Part shown: positions 14,081 to 21,772 of the stretch, piece after piece
How positions within the stretch are numbered: the first letter of the stretch is position 1
Layout of the letters: every line of letters begins with the position of its first letter
Assembly: GCA_905206345.1 (NCBI GenBank)
Contig: CAJLGW010000023.1
Span: forward strand, 1-21,841
Length of the DNA stretch: 21,841 nt
Direction: 5' to 3'
Source of the DNA: an uncultured Sutterella sp.
GTDB lineage: Bacteria; Pseudomonadota; Gammaproteobacteria; Burkholderiales; Burkholderiaceae_F
Position numbers and translations under genes: made by a program
The notes under the pieces: generated by a model
Told to the model about the DNA's origin: nothing
Seen by the model: the letters and a program-made list of their open reading frames with translations, nothing else
Databases searched by the model: none

Positions 14081-16228
14081 TTATCGGGTTTCTAAAATCT
14101 GAAAAAGTGCCTCACCCATTTCTATGTCGACGGTCACAACACCGTCATCCTCTGAGACAATCGGGTAATCGGCCTCGAGCAATTCAAAACCCAAGTCATT
14201 CATTCGTTCGAGTGCCTCGTAGGGCATAAAATCCAACGCTTTGCATTGCTCCTCAAAGTCCTCAAACTTCCAAGTCTCTTGGGTGAGCAGTGTCTTAAAG
14301 AGAGTCTTTATCGGGTCGTTGCTCGTCATTGATTCGGACTTGGTTTCAATCGCAGGGGATTCGTCTGTAAAGATCATTCCTAAAATGCTTTGAGCGACAT
14401 GGGTCTCCTGGAGTTTTTGCTCAAATACCGTAGCGTCAATGATGGACTTAACGAAAAGTTCCGGTTGACTTTCTGAGGAGTTGGAAGGCGAATCACTTTG
14501 ACTCTCGTCTGATAAATCGCCATCGGGTTGAGCCGGAATCGTAAAGTCGGAAGTTTCTCCTAAGCCCGTATCATGAAAGGCGATGTGAGTGGGTTCAGGC
14601 GTAATCCAATTAAAATCCTTGATATCCAATTGCCATTTTTTGATAACCTGGGCCAAAAACTTCATATTTTTGACGCTTGCAACCCCTTCAAGTCGAATGC
14701 AATCGAACCAGAACCTCAATATCGTTGTCCTCAGGTCGGGATCTTCAATCGTTCGCTTAGGTATCGTTCCAGAGAAATCGACGATGAGTTTCCACTTCAT
14801 AAAAAGAACGAGGTAGTTCTTCTGTTTCTGTGTCAATACGATGTCTGATTGACAATATCGTTCGAAAAGATCAAACAAAGCCTCTTTCAAAAGACCGGCA
14901 TTTTTAATAAATCGCGCGGCGACATGAAGGACGTCGCACCATAGGCGTATCGTTTCATCTTCAATCAATACGGAGTGCACGAGACAAAACCGAAGTTGAG
15001 GATGAAGGGCCGTGCCGGTGAGCTTTCGATGGGGGATCGGCGTAAAGCCCAAGCGATTGAGAAAAGCATTAAGTTCATTTTCTTTAATACCGGTCGGATT
15101 AAGAGGACGCAGAACCTTTTCTAATTCGGCAAATGAAAAAAATCGGTTAGGGTCCTTAGCTAATAACTCGAACAGAGAACGAAATGCGTCAGTGATGCGA
15201 CGGTCTTGAAAGAACGTCTCATCCTCTTCATTCATTAGCCGCTGAAAGTCTTCTTGAGATAGCGTTTGTCTTTTTTTGATGCGTTGAGCTTCCAGAGCTC
15301 TTCGACAAGCTGAAAAGTAAAGCGAGGCGGCATCATCCAGTATGGGTTCAGATCGATAGGATAGTGGATCAGTAAGTCCCATGTGCGAGTGATAACAGTC
15401 AATCATGCCGGGATTGGCGGGTTTAAATTCAAAACTCAACGTCGTCGTATTAGGTTCAACCGTACGGACTTTTAATGACAACTCTTTGAAATTATTAATA
15501 AACCTATCATAAACAGATGGTTCTCTGTTACGGTATTGAGAGAAGTTTTTATCTTCAGATAAGATGCGACCATACCAATAGGAAAGCTCGGAGCCAAGCG
15601 GCTCGCCCTTTTTAATGGCTTCAGAAATCAAAAATTTCGGAAGGAGATTAAATTTGATATCCCCTCGAGCTAAGCCAATCGTGAGGAGTTGGTCTCGACT
15701 CAAAGGTGCAAGTTGCGGGTAGAGAATCGCAGCTCGCTGTAAACATTCCAGTGCGCAAGCTGCAAAGTGTTGAATGTGACCGAAGCGAAGATAAAGGTTA
15801 AAAACTTCCTCTAATAACACCTTTCTTTCAGCGTTCGGGACATTTTGATCCCAATACAAACGGCGCTCTAATCCAAAGTAAAAGAGCCAAACGTAGTGAA
15901 ATAGAATGTCATCTGACTTTCTACCGTCGGCTAACCACTGAAGATAGGTTGCCCGATTAACGGGATTTAATCGTTGATAGGAAAGGTCATCCAACTCTTG
16001 GCAAAGCGTGTCGATGGGCGCCATTGAGTCTGGTTGCCCCACATCTAAAGCTAAGGCGATTAGGCTGGGCTCCTTTTCTCGGTGGCGGCCATAGAGGTGG
16101 GCGGTGCGGCAAGAGGGAAGAAAATCCCCAACGTAAACCATTCCTTTAATACGAAAGCCATGGATATTGACGACGTCTCCCGGTGGATACCATTGTGCAT
16201 CGATTTCTGGGATTTCTGGATTTAGCAT
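14081..16228 (-). CDS. sngA: Shango protein SngA (TerB-N / TerB-C domains)
   Basis: A 715-aa protein. The N-terminus has the TerB-N pattern: WYPPGDVVNIHGFRIKGMVY then VGD, YLQWLADGR and the FYFGLERRL motif (about residues 10-110). A central helical TerB-like region spans about 320-500 (FFSFAELEKVLRPLNP; LWCDVLHVAARF). An acidic Ser-rich linker (about 565-590) leads to a TerB-C segment (KFEDFEEQCKALDFMPYEAL then ERMNDLGFE). TerB-N/C proteins partner with a BrxD-like ATPase and a helicase in Shango (family knowledge). TTG 16240 is open upstream, but ATG 16228 is the better start, although neither has a clear ribosome binding site. It heads the minus-strand operon and has two operator copies upstream. 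Confidence 0.87.
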   Translation of the reverse strand: MLNPEIPEIDAQWYPPGDVVNIHGFRIKGMVYVGDFLPSCRTAHLYGRHREKEPSLIALALDVGQPDSMAPIDTLCQELDDLSYQRLNPVNRATYLQWLADGRKSDDILFHYVWLFYFGLERRLYWDQNVPNAERKVLLEEVFNLYLRFGHIQHFAACALECLQRAAILYPQLAPLSRDQLLTIGLARGDIKFNLLPKFLISEAIKKGEPLGSELSYWYGRILSEDKNFSQYRNREPSVYDRFINNFKELSLKVRTVEPNTTTLSFEFKPANPGMIDCYHSHMGLTDPLSYRSEPILDDAASLYFSACRRALEAQRIKKRQTLSQEDFQRLMNEEDETFFQDRRITDAFRSLFELLAKDPNRFFSFAELEKVLRPLNPTGIKENELNAFLNRLGFTPIPHRKLTGTALHPQLRFCLVHSVLIEDETIRLWCDVLHVAARFIKNAGLLKEALFDLFERYCQSDIVLTQKQKNYLVLFMKWKLIVDFSGTIPKRTIEDPDLRTTILRFWFDCIRLEGVASVKNMKFLAQVIKKWQLDIKDFNWITPEPTHIAFHDTGLGETSDFTIPAQPDGDLSDESQSDSPSNSSESQPELFVKSIIDATVFEQKLQETHVAQSILGMIFTDESPAIETKSESMTSNDPIKTLFKTLLTQETWKFEDFEEQCKALDFMPYEALERMNDLGFELLEADYPIVSEDDGVVTVDIEMGEALFQILETR

Positions 16229-16276
16229 ATTTGACTTCAAAGAACTAGTGAAATTGCTTGAAGTCTATTTCTGACT

Positions 16277-16293
16277 ACGTCAGATAGTGTCGT
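16277..16293. promoter_or_regulatory. Putative WYL operator, copy 6
   Basis: ACGTCA-GATAG-TGTCGT, one mismatch from the consensus. On the minus strand it covers a possible sngA -10 (TATCTG, 17 bases after TTGCAG). A bound regulator would block sngA transcription. Confidence 0.6.
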
Positions 16294-16341
16294 GTTTCGT
16301 TGACTGCAACGTTCGGCTAAATAGGTGATAGTGAGATCGTA

Positions 16342-16358
16342 ACGTCAAAAACTGACGC
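16342..16358. promoter_or_regulatory. Putative WYL operator, copy 7
   Basis: ACGTCA-AAAAC-TGACGC, both halves matching consensus, 65 bp from copy 6. It sits in the divergent region between sngA and the SMC/OLD-like ATPase, about 50 bases before the latter's start, so it may affect both directions. Confidence 0.65.
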
Positions 16359-16411
16359 AGTAAAAGATAGGATAAGAACATCTAAATAGCAATCACAGGA
16401 AGGCTTTTAAG

Positions 16412-17347
16412 ATGTCTGTCTACTTAAAATCATTCACATTTCCATCGGCTTTATTAGAAAATACAATCATGGCACAGCCATACCCAAATCGTTTCAGAAT
16501 GACTTGTTACACATCGTTCTATCCCTTTGGCATTCTTGCTGACCGAGGAGAGTCAATTAATAATGGGCCTCAATTTGATTTCGCACCGATCACCATTTTT
16601 TACGGCAATAACGGTTCAGGAAAATCGACGGCCATTAACATCATTTCTGAAAAATTGGGACTCCTTCGAGAGTCCGAATTTAATAAGACTGACTTCTTTC
16701 CGGAATACTTGCAACTGTGCCGCGCGGAAACTTGGAATTGGAATTCACGTAATCGTGTGATCACAAGCGATGATATCTTCAACAATATTTTGTACTTGCG
16801 AAAAACAAACGAGGCCATTGATCGCGAGCATGCGACCATCATGAGCGAAATCATGAGAATCAAAGGCGCTCGAAACCACCCCGAAATGAATGAGGCCATA
16901 AAAGAAGAGTTTCGGTTAAAAGGTCTTGAGGACATCGAGAAACTTCGTCATTACAACGAATACACCAAAAAAAGTGCTTCACAACTGATTCGAGAAAGGG
17001 TAGCCACCAACCGCAAAACGCAAAGTAACGGGGAGAGCTCTCAAGCCTTTTTCTCGGAACGCATTAAGCGCAATGCGTTGTATATCTTGGACGAACCGGA
17101 AAATAGCTTATCGGTGCAGTCCCAAATGGTTCTTTACGACTTCTTGGTTGAGGCGACTGAAGTCTACAACTGTCAGCTCATTATTGCGACGCACTCGCCA
17201 TTTTTGCTTGCTTTACCCGGAGCAAGGATCTATAACTTTGACACCTCTCCAATGAGCTGTTCGACGTGGCAAGAGCTTGAAAGTGTGAAGTCGGTCTTTA
17301 ATTTCTTTAAAGAAAGAAAAGAATTATTTGAAAGAAAAGACGAGTAA
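16412..17347 (+). CDS. SMC/OLD-like (RecF-type) ATPase, stand-alone
   Basis: A 311-aa ABC/AAA-type ATPase: Walker A GNNGSGKS (65-72), an insert with charged helices (about 120-200), an ABC signature-like SNGESSQ (205-211), Walker B YILDEPEN (224-231) and switch His in IIATHSPF (H261). This is the arrangement of the small RecF/AAA_15/21 group related to OLD and RloC/PrrC-type defence ATPases. No nuclease domain (TOPRIM or HEPN) is fused and none follows. The start has AGGAAGG eight bases upstream; a later ATG at residue 20 is less likely. It is divergent from sngA with operator copy 7 between them, and 51 bp before the broken ADP-ribosylglycohydrolase gene, its likely operon partner. The exact role is unknown. 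Confidence 0.83.
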   Translation: MSVYLKSFTFPSALLENTIMAQPYPNRFRMTCYTSFYPFGILADRGESINNGPQFDFAPITIFYGNNGSGKSTAINIISEKLGLLRESEFNKTDFFPEYLQLCRAETWNWNSRNRVITSDDIFNNILYLRKTNEAIDREHATIMSEIMRIKGARNHPEMNEAIKEEFRLKGLEDIEKLRHYNEYTKKSASQLIRERVATNRKTQSNGESSQAFFSERIKRNALYILDEPENSLSVQSQMVLYDFLVEATEVYNCQLIIATHSPFLLALPGARIYNFDTSPMSCSTWQELESVKSVFNFFKERKELFERKDE

Positions 17348-17398
17348 AACCGACTATTCAAGTTGTTGTTTAAACAGGGAATTAATAAGGAGAAGACC

Positions 17399-18210
17399 AT
17401 GTTGATGGGAGCCATTATTGGAGATATCGTGGGTTCACGATTTGAGTGGAACAATATTTTTACTAAGGATTTTGAATTTTTCCATCCCGACTGTTTCTTT
17501 ACCGACGACACGGTCATGACCATCGCTGTTGCTCAAGCCTTAATGAAAACCAACCGTGAAAGGTATGAGCGCCTCTCTGAAGAATCTGTTCGTTGTATGC
17601 AAGAAGTCGGACGGCCGTACCCGCATTGCGGATACGGAGAGCGGTTTCATCATTGGATTTTCGCTGATGATCCTCAACCCTATGGAAGTCTGGGCAATGG
17701 GTTGCTATGCGAGTCAGCGCTTGTGGGTGGGCTGCACGAAGCTTAGAACACGCAAAAGAGTTGGCGACAAAGGTCACTGTCGTCAGTCACGATCATCCCG
17801 AAAGCATTAAGGCTGCCGTTGCTGTTTCTCAAGCTATATACCTTTTAAGTTGGGGCAAACCTAAAGATGAGGTTCTGACTTTTTTGTCTCTGTACTACGA
17901 CCAAAAGCGAACGATTAAGGATTATCGAAAAGCTAAAGACAAAGAAAGCATCTCTTGCATGAATACGATGCCGCGAGCCATCGCGGCGTTCAAGGAAGGT
18001 AAAGATTTTGAAGATACGATTCGCAATGCCATCTCAATTGGAGGCGATAGTGACACAATTGCCGCTATTGCGGGAAGCCTCGCAGAAGCCTGTTGGGGTG
18101 TTCCTGATGAACATCGAAAAGCAGCGAGAGTGTACTTAGAGAAACCAATCAAAAAGATTTTGGCTGAGTTTGAAAACAGTTACTCACGTACTTGCTTACA
18201 CTATTATTAA
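17399..18210 (+). pseudogene. Frameshifted ADP-ribosylglycohydrolase gene
   Basis: The start ATG 17399 follows AAGGAG. The first frame reads MLMGAIIGDIVGSRFEWNNI, then CFFTDDTVMTIAVAQAL, and runs to GSLGNG. These are ADP-ribosylglycohydrolase (ARH/DraG-type) motifs with the metal-binding TDDT. There the frame is lost near 17700-17706. Shifting by one base restores MRVSACGWAARSLEHAKELA, then HDHPESIKAAVAVSQAIYLL, and ends with ISIGGDSDTIAAIAGSLAEA, the second metal-binding motif (D-x-D). The family consensus GNG-[SA]-A-M-R fits if one base was lost. Together the two halves give a full-length enzyme of about 270 aa, all catalytic motifs intact apart from the break. It would remove ADP-ribose from proteins or nucleic acids. 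The break may be a real mutation or a sequencing error. Confidence 0.85.
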
Positions 18211-18246
18211 TCTTTGGTTTTGATATTGTCTGCTAGTTTAAAGGGG

Positions 18247-18486
18247 ATGGCAACATATACCGTCAGGTTTTCATCGACTCAAAGACGTAAAATTTTAAGC
18301 GACAACGGTATTAGCTTGAAAGACCTAAATGATTATGTGAAATGTAAAGCGTGTTAGACGTCAGAGTACTATCCCCCTAAATTGTTTTGACGCTTGACAG
18401 TGAAGCGCAAGCTTTCATTTACACAGACGATGAATAGCTAATTGTTCGAGGCGATAAGGTAAAGATTATTAAAATCAAACGAACAA
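18247..18486 (+). pseudogene. Remnant of a small gene (tentative)
   Basis: A 36-codon frame from ATG 18247 (MATYTVRFSSTQRRKILSDN, then GISLKDLNDYVK) stops at 18357. About 30 bases on, in another frame, LTLDSEAQAFIYTDDE, a TAG (18435-18437) and LIVRGDKVKIIKIKRTK read like the second half of a small protein. I infer one small gene broken by indels and a stop, perhaps antitoxin-like. The family is not recognised. The rest of the 18211-18507 gap shows no other gene. A half-site GACGTCAG near 18357 lacks the partner half of the operator. Confidence 0.35.
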
Positions 18487-18507
18487 AAAATTCGAAAGGA
18501 GACTGCG

Positions 18508-20196
18508 ATGAGTGAATATTTACCCGTTTCGGCACAATTAATCGATCAGGTGAAAGCCGAACTTGGCAAAGTCAATGAAAAGTGGCTTGATCGAAAGGTC
18601 GAAAATTATCAAAACAGCCGTTCATATTTTTATATTTATTCAACTGAATCATCTGGCTACTTGCATTTTGAGTATCTCGAAGGTTACGTAGAACTTCATT
18701 TTGAAGCTCAGTTTTTGAGGGGTTACAAGAAGTTGCGCGAATTTTTAATCAAGGAATCCAAAACGAATCCTCGGTTTTCTTGGTGTGAATGGAAAAATCA
18801 TGAGAATGCTCGTTGCCGAATTGATGATGGTCAAATCATTCAAACGTCCGAGGAAGTCTGTGAAAAATTCATTGCGTTGGCCGAGTTTTTCGATCCCTTG
18901 ATTGCAAAATATCTTTCAGGTTATGAATCATTTAGTCCGCCTGTCGCGCCTGAAGTATCAATCAATTACGACAAGGTTCCTGACGAATTTAAGAATTTGT
19001 GCCATTCCTTCTTCGGTTCGACTGCGGGCAACATCAGAAGCCCTATTTGGTTTTGCGGTTTGGAATGGGGTGGTGGTTATGATGTCAATACTCCCATTTT
19101 ATTGGACACGTTAAAGCCTTATGGTTTTAGAGAACTTCATACTTGGACAGCAGATTCTTTTAGAAAGAGTTTTTGGGCTTCTGGTAGCCCATATTGTCAT
19201 AATGTCATCAAACTGTTGGTAGGGTTGCAACAGGGGCACTATCAATCTGGTGACGATATAACAAACTTTAAGTGGCGACCTACTGAAGAATGGTTTGAAG
19301 ATCTTGGAAGACGGCACATTGTTGGTCCGCATGGCTTGGCGATGGCCCTCAATATGTTCCCGATCTCTGTGCCGAACCGAAATGTTAGTACTGGGTCGTG
19401 GAACAGTTATCAGGTTCGAATGATGAATGGGAAGCAAAAAAAAATAACAGAGTGGTCGGGGTTGACTAATTTTTATGATTATTTAAATGCAGTCATCGAA
19501 TTTCGTCACCCGTTGTTCACAGAAATTCGAAAGACCTATAAACCTAAATTGATCATTTGTTTCGGTAAAGACTCAAAAGACTCTTTTAGTCGATTATGGG
19601 GAGCAACCTCTAATAACTGGACTAAAGAAGTAGTTACACTAGATAAAGGTGAAATTGATTTTGAATATACAATATTGGATGATGAGACTTTATTAGTTGT
19701 CGCTCCCTTCCCTGCCAATGCGAGTGGCATTAATAGTGATGAAAAGATCGATAAGATCTGTTTTGCTATCAATCAACTGTGTAGAGAGTCTTTGGGGGAA
19801 GATTGGCTTGGTGGTTATGAGGCTAATGCACCGATCGGAGATGACCCTAAGTCTTATCCGATATTCAAATATTTTGACGAATTAAACAAATTGAAGTTTC
19901 AAATTAATGACTTTAAGGAAAGTATCAACCTCATCAATACTCATCTTGAAACGTGGGCCAAGCAGGCTGAAGATATTCAAAAGAGTAAGGAGAATTTGAA
20001 GGAGTATCTAGAGTGTGAAGCAAGGACTTCGAATCTTGACTCTTTAAATGATCAAATTGAGCAAATGAAAAAAACGGTTTGGGATCAATTAGGAACTTTA
20101 GATAAGTTGAAGAGTACAACCGAAAATCAGATCCAGGATATTGAGGCGAAACTCTGGGAGAAGTATGATCCGAATTTTTTCAAAACTTTAAAATAG
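18508..20196 (+). CDS. 562-aa protein with UDG-like core and coiled coil
   Basis: A large soluble protein with a three-part layout. Residues 1-130 are an alpha/beta region (FYIYSTESSGYLHFEYLEGY). The central domain, about 155-420, contains IWFCGLEWGGGYD (181-192), HNVIKLLVGL and PKLIICFGKDSKDSF (346-360). A strand ending in a Gly-rich loop, followed later by PK-[LV]-[IV]-x-x-x-G, recalls the uracil-DNA-glycosylase superfamily fold, but I cannot confirm the catalytic residues. Residues 450-555 are a long coiled coil. The start ATG has AAAGGAG at good spacing, and a Rho-independent terminator follows the stop. It is the last gene of the island before the core asparaginase. I know no assigned function; defence is plausible by location only. 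Confidence 0.75.
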   Translation: MSEYLPVSAQLIDQVKAELGKVNEKWLDRKVENYQNSRSYFYIYSTESSGYLHFEYLEGYVELHFEAQFLRGYKKLREFLIKESKTNPRFSWCEWKNHENARCRIDDGQIIQTSEEVCEKFIALAEFFDPLIAKYLSGYESFSPPVAPEVSINYDKVPDEFKNLCHSFFGSTAGNIRSPIWFCGLEWGGGYDVNTPILLDTLKPYGFRELHTWTADSFRKSFWASGSPYCHNVIKLLVGLQQGHYQSGDDITNFKWRPTEEWFEDLGRRHIVGPHGLAMALNMFPISVPNRNVSTGSWNSYQVRMMNGKQKKITEWSGLTNFYDYLNAVIEFRHPLFTEIRKTYKPKLIICFGKDSKDSFSRLWGATSNNWTKEVVTLDKGEIDFEYTILDDETLLVVAPFPANASGINSDEKIDKICFAINQLCRESLGEDWLGGYEANAPIGDDPKSYPIFKYFDELNKLKFQINDFKESINLINTHLETWAKQAEDIQKSKENLKEYLECEARTSNLDSLNDQIEQMKKTVWDQLGTLDKLKSTTENQIQDIEAKLWEKYDPNFFKTLK

Positions 20197-20213
20197 TTTG
20201 AAACTCAGCTCAG

Positions 20214-20237
20214 AAAGGCCCGCTAAGTCGGGCTTTT
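20214..20237 (+). terminator. Rho-independent terminator
   Basis: A stem AAAGGCCCG/CGGGCTTTT (nine pairs with one G-T) and a six-base loop, ending in a short T-run, 18 bases after the stop of the 562-aa gene. Confidence 0.8.
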
Positions 20238-20538
20238 CAAATGTTGCTCATTGCAGCTCCCATTTTTTCTTTCCTTAATCTTAAATGCTAAAATTTTGAG
20301 AGTGGTCGAGATTTTATGGAAGAATAGGTGCTTCCCCATTGGGAAATATCTTGTCCCAATTTTGAAAAACGCTATTCTACAAAGTTAAATTTTCCATCTA
20401 AGCTTTAATGCTCTGATTAATTAAATAAAACTGGGAATTATTTTTGTGCTTGATAGAATGGCTGGCAGTAACAAAAAGTCTTTCTCCCATGAAATATTGG
20501 ATGTTCAACTCTCACGTCTTAGCCAACAAAAACTGGAA

Positions 20539-20548
20539 GGGTTAACCC
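20539..20548. repeat. Palindrome GGGTTAACCC upstream of the asparaginase gene
   Basis: A 10-bp perfect palindrome upstream of the asparaginase promoter candidate. The same core recurs inside the 18-bp palindrome downstream of the gene (21755-21772). Confidence 0.4.
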
Positions 20549-20559
20549 CAATTACATAA

Positions 20560-20609
20560 ACTAAGCAATTCAACCTATAGTAGTCATGGAAGTACTGACT
20601 TTGCTTAGT
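20560..20609. repeat. 9-bp inverted repeat bracketing the asparaginase promoter
   Basis: ACTAAGCAA (20560-20568) and TTGCTTAGT (20601-20609) are perfect complements 32 bases apart, flanking the TATAGT -10 candidate. It may be a two-site operator or a leader hairpin. Confidence 0.5.
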
Positions 20610-20640
20610 ACAGAAGTAAGCGACTTTTAGGAGAATTGTT

Positions 20641-21693
20641 ATGAAAAAGACTCTGATGGCCGTTGCTTTGGCATTCGCTATGGCAGGCTCCGCCTATGCT
20701 GCTAACTTGCCCAAAGTTGCCATTTTGGCAACGGGTGGCACGATTGCCGGTACGGCTTCTTCCAACACGCAAACGACGGGCTACAAGGCCGGTGAGTTGG
20801 CAATTCAAACGTTGATTGACGCAGTTCCTGCTATCAAGGATTACGCCGATGTAACGGGCGAACAAATCGTTAAGATCAGCTCTAACAACTTAACCGACGA
20901 CGTGTTACTTCGTTTGGCCAAGCGCTGCAACGAACTCCTAAAAGATCCGAAGATTAAAGGTATTGTGATTACGCACGGCACCGACACGATGGAAGAGACG
21001 GCTTACTTCTTGAATTTAACCGTTAAGAGCAAGAAGCCTGTGATTCTCGTGGGTGCAATGCGTCCGGCAACGGCAATTTCTGCTGAAGGTCCGATGAACC
21101 TTTTAAATGCTGTTCGTTTGGCAGCCGACCCGCAAGCCGCTGACCGCGGTGTGATGATCGCCATGAACGACCAAATTAGCGCCGGTCGCGATGTGACGAA
21201 GGGCAATACGAACCACGTTAATACGTTTACGTCTCACCAATTGGGTTATTTAGGCGTGATCGCCGGCGGTAAGAACCACTTCTTCCGTAAGGTTGAAAAG
21301 CTCCACACGTATCAAACCGAGTTTGATGTCTCCAAGTTAAAGAGCTTGCCGCGCGTTGATATCGTTTACACGCACGCTAATGCTGACCGCGTTTTGGCTG
21401 ACGCTGCCGTTGCTGCTGGTGCCAAGGGTATCGTTCACGCCGGTTCCGGTAACGGTTCCGTTCACGGTCAAACCGAACCCGCTTTGGCTGAAGCCGTTAA
21501 GAAGGGTGTTGCCGTGGTGCTGTCTTCCCGCACGGGTAGCGGTGTTGTGAACCCCAACATGAAGCAATACAACGATGCCGGTTTTATTGAAGCCGGTTAC
21601 CTCAACCCGCAAAAGGCTCGTATCCTCTTGCAATTGGCTTTGACCAAGACCAATGATCCGGCCAAGATCAAGGAAATGTTCGCTAAGTACTAA
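20641..21693 (+). CDS. ansB: Periplasmic type II L-asparaginase
   Basis: A 350-aa enzyme that hydrolyses asparagine to aspartate and ammonia. An N-terminal Sec signal peptide (MKKTLMAVALAFAMAGSAYA, probable cleavage after residue 20) sends it to the periplasm. The mature start KVAILATGGTIAGT carries the nucleophile Thr34, and VITHGTDTMEET carries the second Thr/Asp pair (T114, D115). The Lys of the second triad is in GRDVTKGNT (K187). The length matches family members such as AnsB (348 aa). The ATG is preceded by AGGAG. Codon use is uniform and GC-richer than in the island genes, as in a highly expressed core gene. It is monocistronic, with its own terminator. Confidence 0.95.
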   Translation: MKKTLMAVALAFAMAGSAYAANLPKVAILATGGTIAGTASSNTQTTGYKAGELAIQTLIDAVPAIKDYADVTGEQIVKISSNNLTDDVLLRLAKRCNELLKDPKIKGIVITHGTDTMEETAYFLNLTVKSKKPVILVGAMRPATAISAEGPMNLLNAVRLAADPQAADRGVMIAMNDQISAGRDVTKGNTNHVNTFTSHQLGYLGVIAGGKNHFFRKVEKLHTYQTEFDVSKLKSLPRVDIVYTHANADRVLADAAVAAGAKGIVHAGSGNGSVHGQTEPALAEAVKKGVAVVLSSRTGSGVVNPNMKQYNDAGFIEAGYLNPQKARILLQLALTKTNDPAKIKEMFAKY

Positions 21694-21720
21694 TCGAATA
21701 ATCTTTGATTAGTTAAAGTG

Positions 21721-21754
21721 AAGCCTCATTTCTTCGGAAGTGGGGCTTTATTTC
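21721..21754 (+). terminator. Rho-independent terminator of ansB
   Basis: AAGCCTCA pairs with TGGGGCTT (one T-G pair) around a 12-base loop and is followed by a T-rich run, 28 bases after the asparaginase stop. Confidence 0.8.
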
Positions 21755-21772
21755 TTCCGGGTTAACCCGGAA
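21755..21772. repeat. 18-bp perfect palindrome downstream of ansB
   Basis: TTCCGGGTTAACCCGGAA has no spacer, so it cannot form a normal hairpin loop and looks more like a protein-binding site. It may belong to the next gene's control region beyond the window. It shares the GGGTTAACCC core with 20539-20548. Confidence 0.5.

Larger units (their letters stand above)
20238..20640. promoter_or_regulatory. Asparaginase upstream region, no gene seen
   Basis: About 400 AT-rich bases without a convincing ORF. The last 100 bases hold GGGTTAACCC (20539-20548), a TATAGT -10 candidate (20576-20581) with only a weak -35, and a ribosome binding site AGGAG before ATG 20641. The island-to-core boundary probably lies in this stretch, but no direct repeat or attachment site is obvious. 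Confidence 0.5.

Noticed and set aside
10391..16228. BREX or DISARM system
   Set aside because: The BrxD-like ATPase and Lhr-like helicase occur in BREX variants, but no PglZ phosphatase, BrxC/PglY, BrxL or methyltransferase is in the window. The TerB protein makes Shango the better match.
17363..17398. Upstream extension of the ADP-ribosylglycohydrolase from 17363
   Set aside because: No ribosome binding site, and AAGGAG lies inside the extension directly before ATG 17399.
18350..18400. Eighth copy of the operator near GACGTCAG and TGACGC
   Set aside because: The half-sites are not at the 5-base spacing, and neither has a matching partner half.
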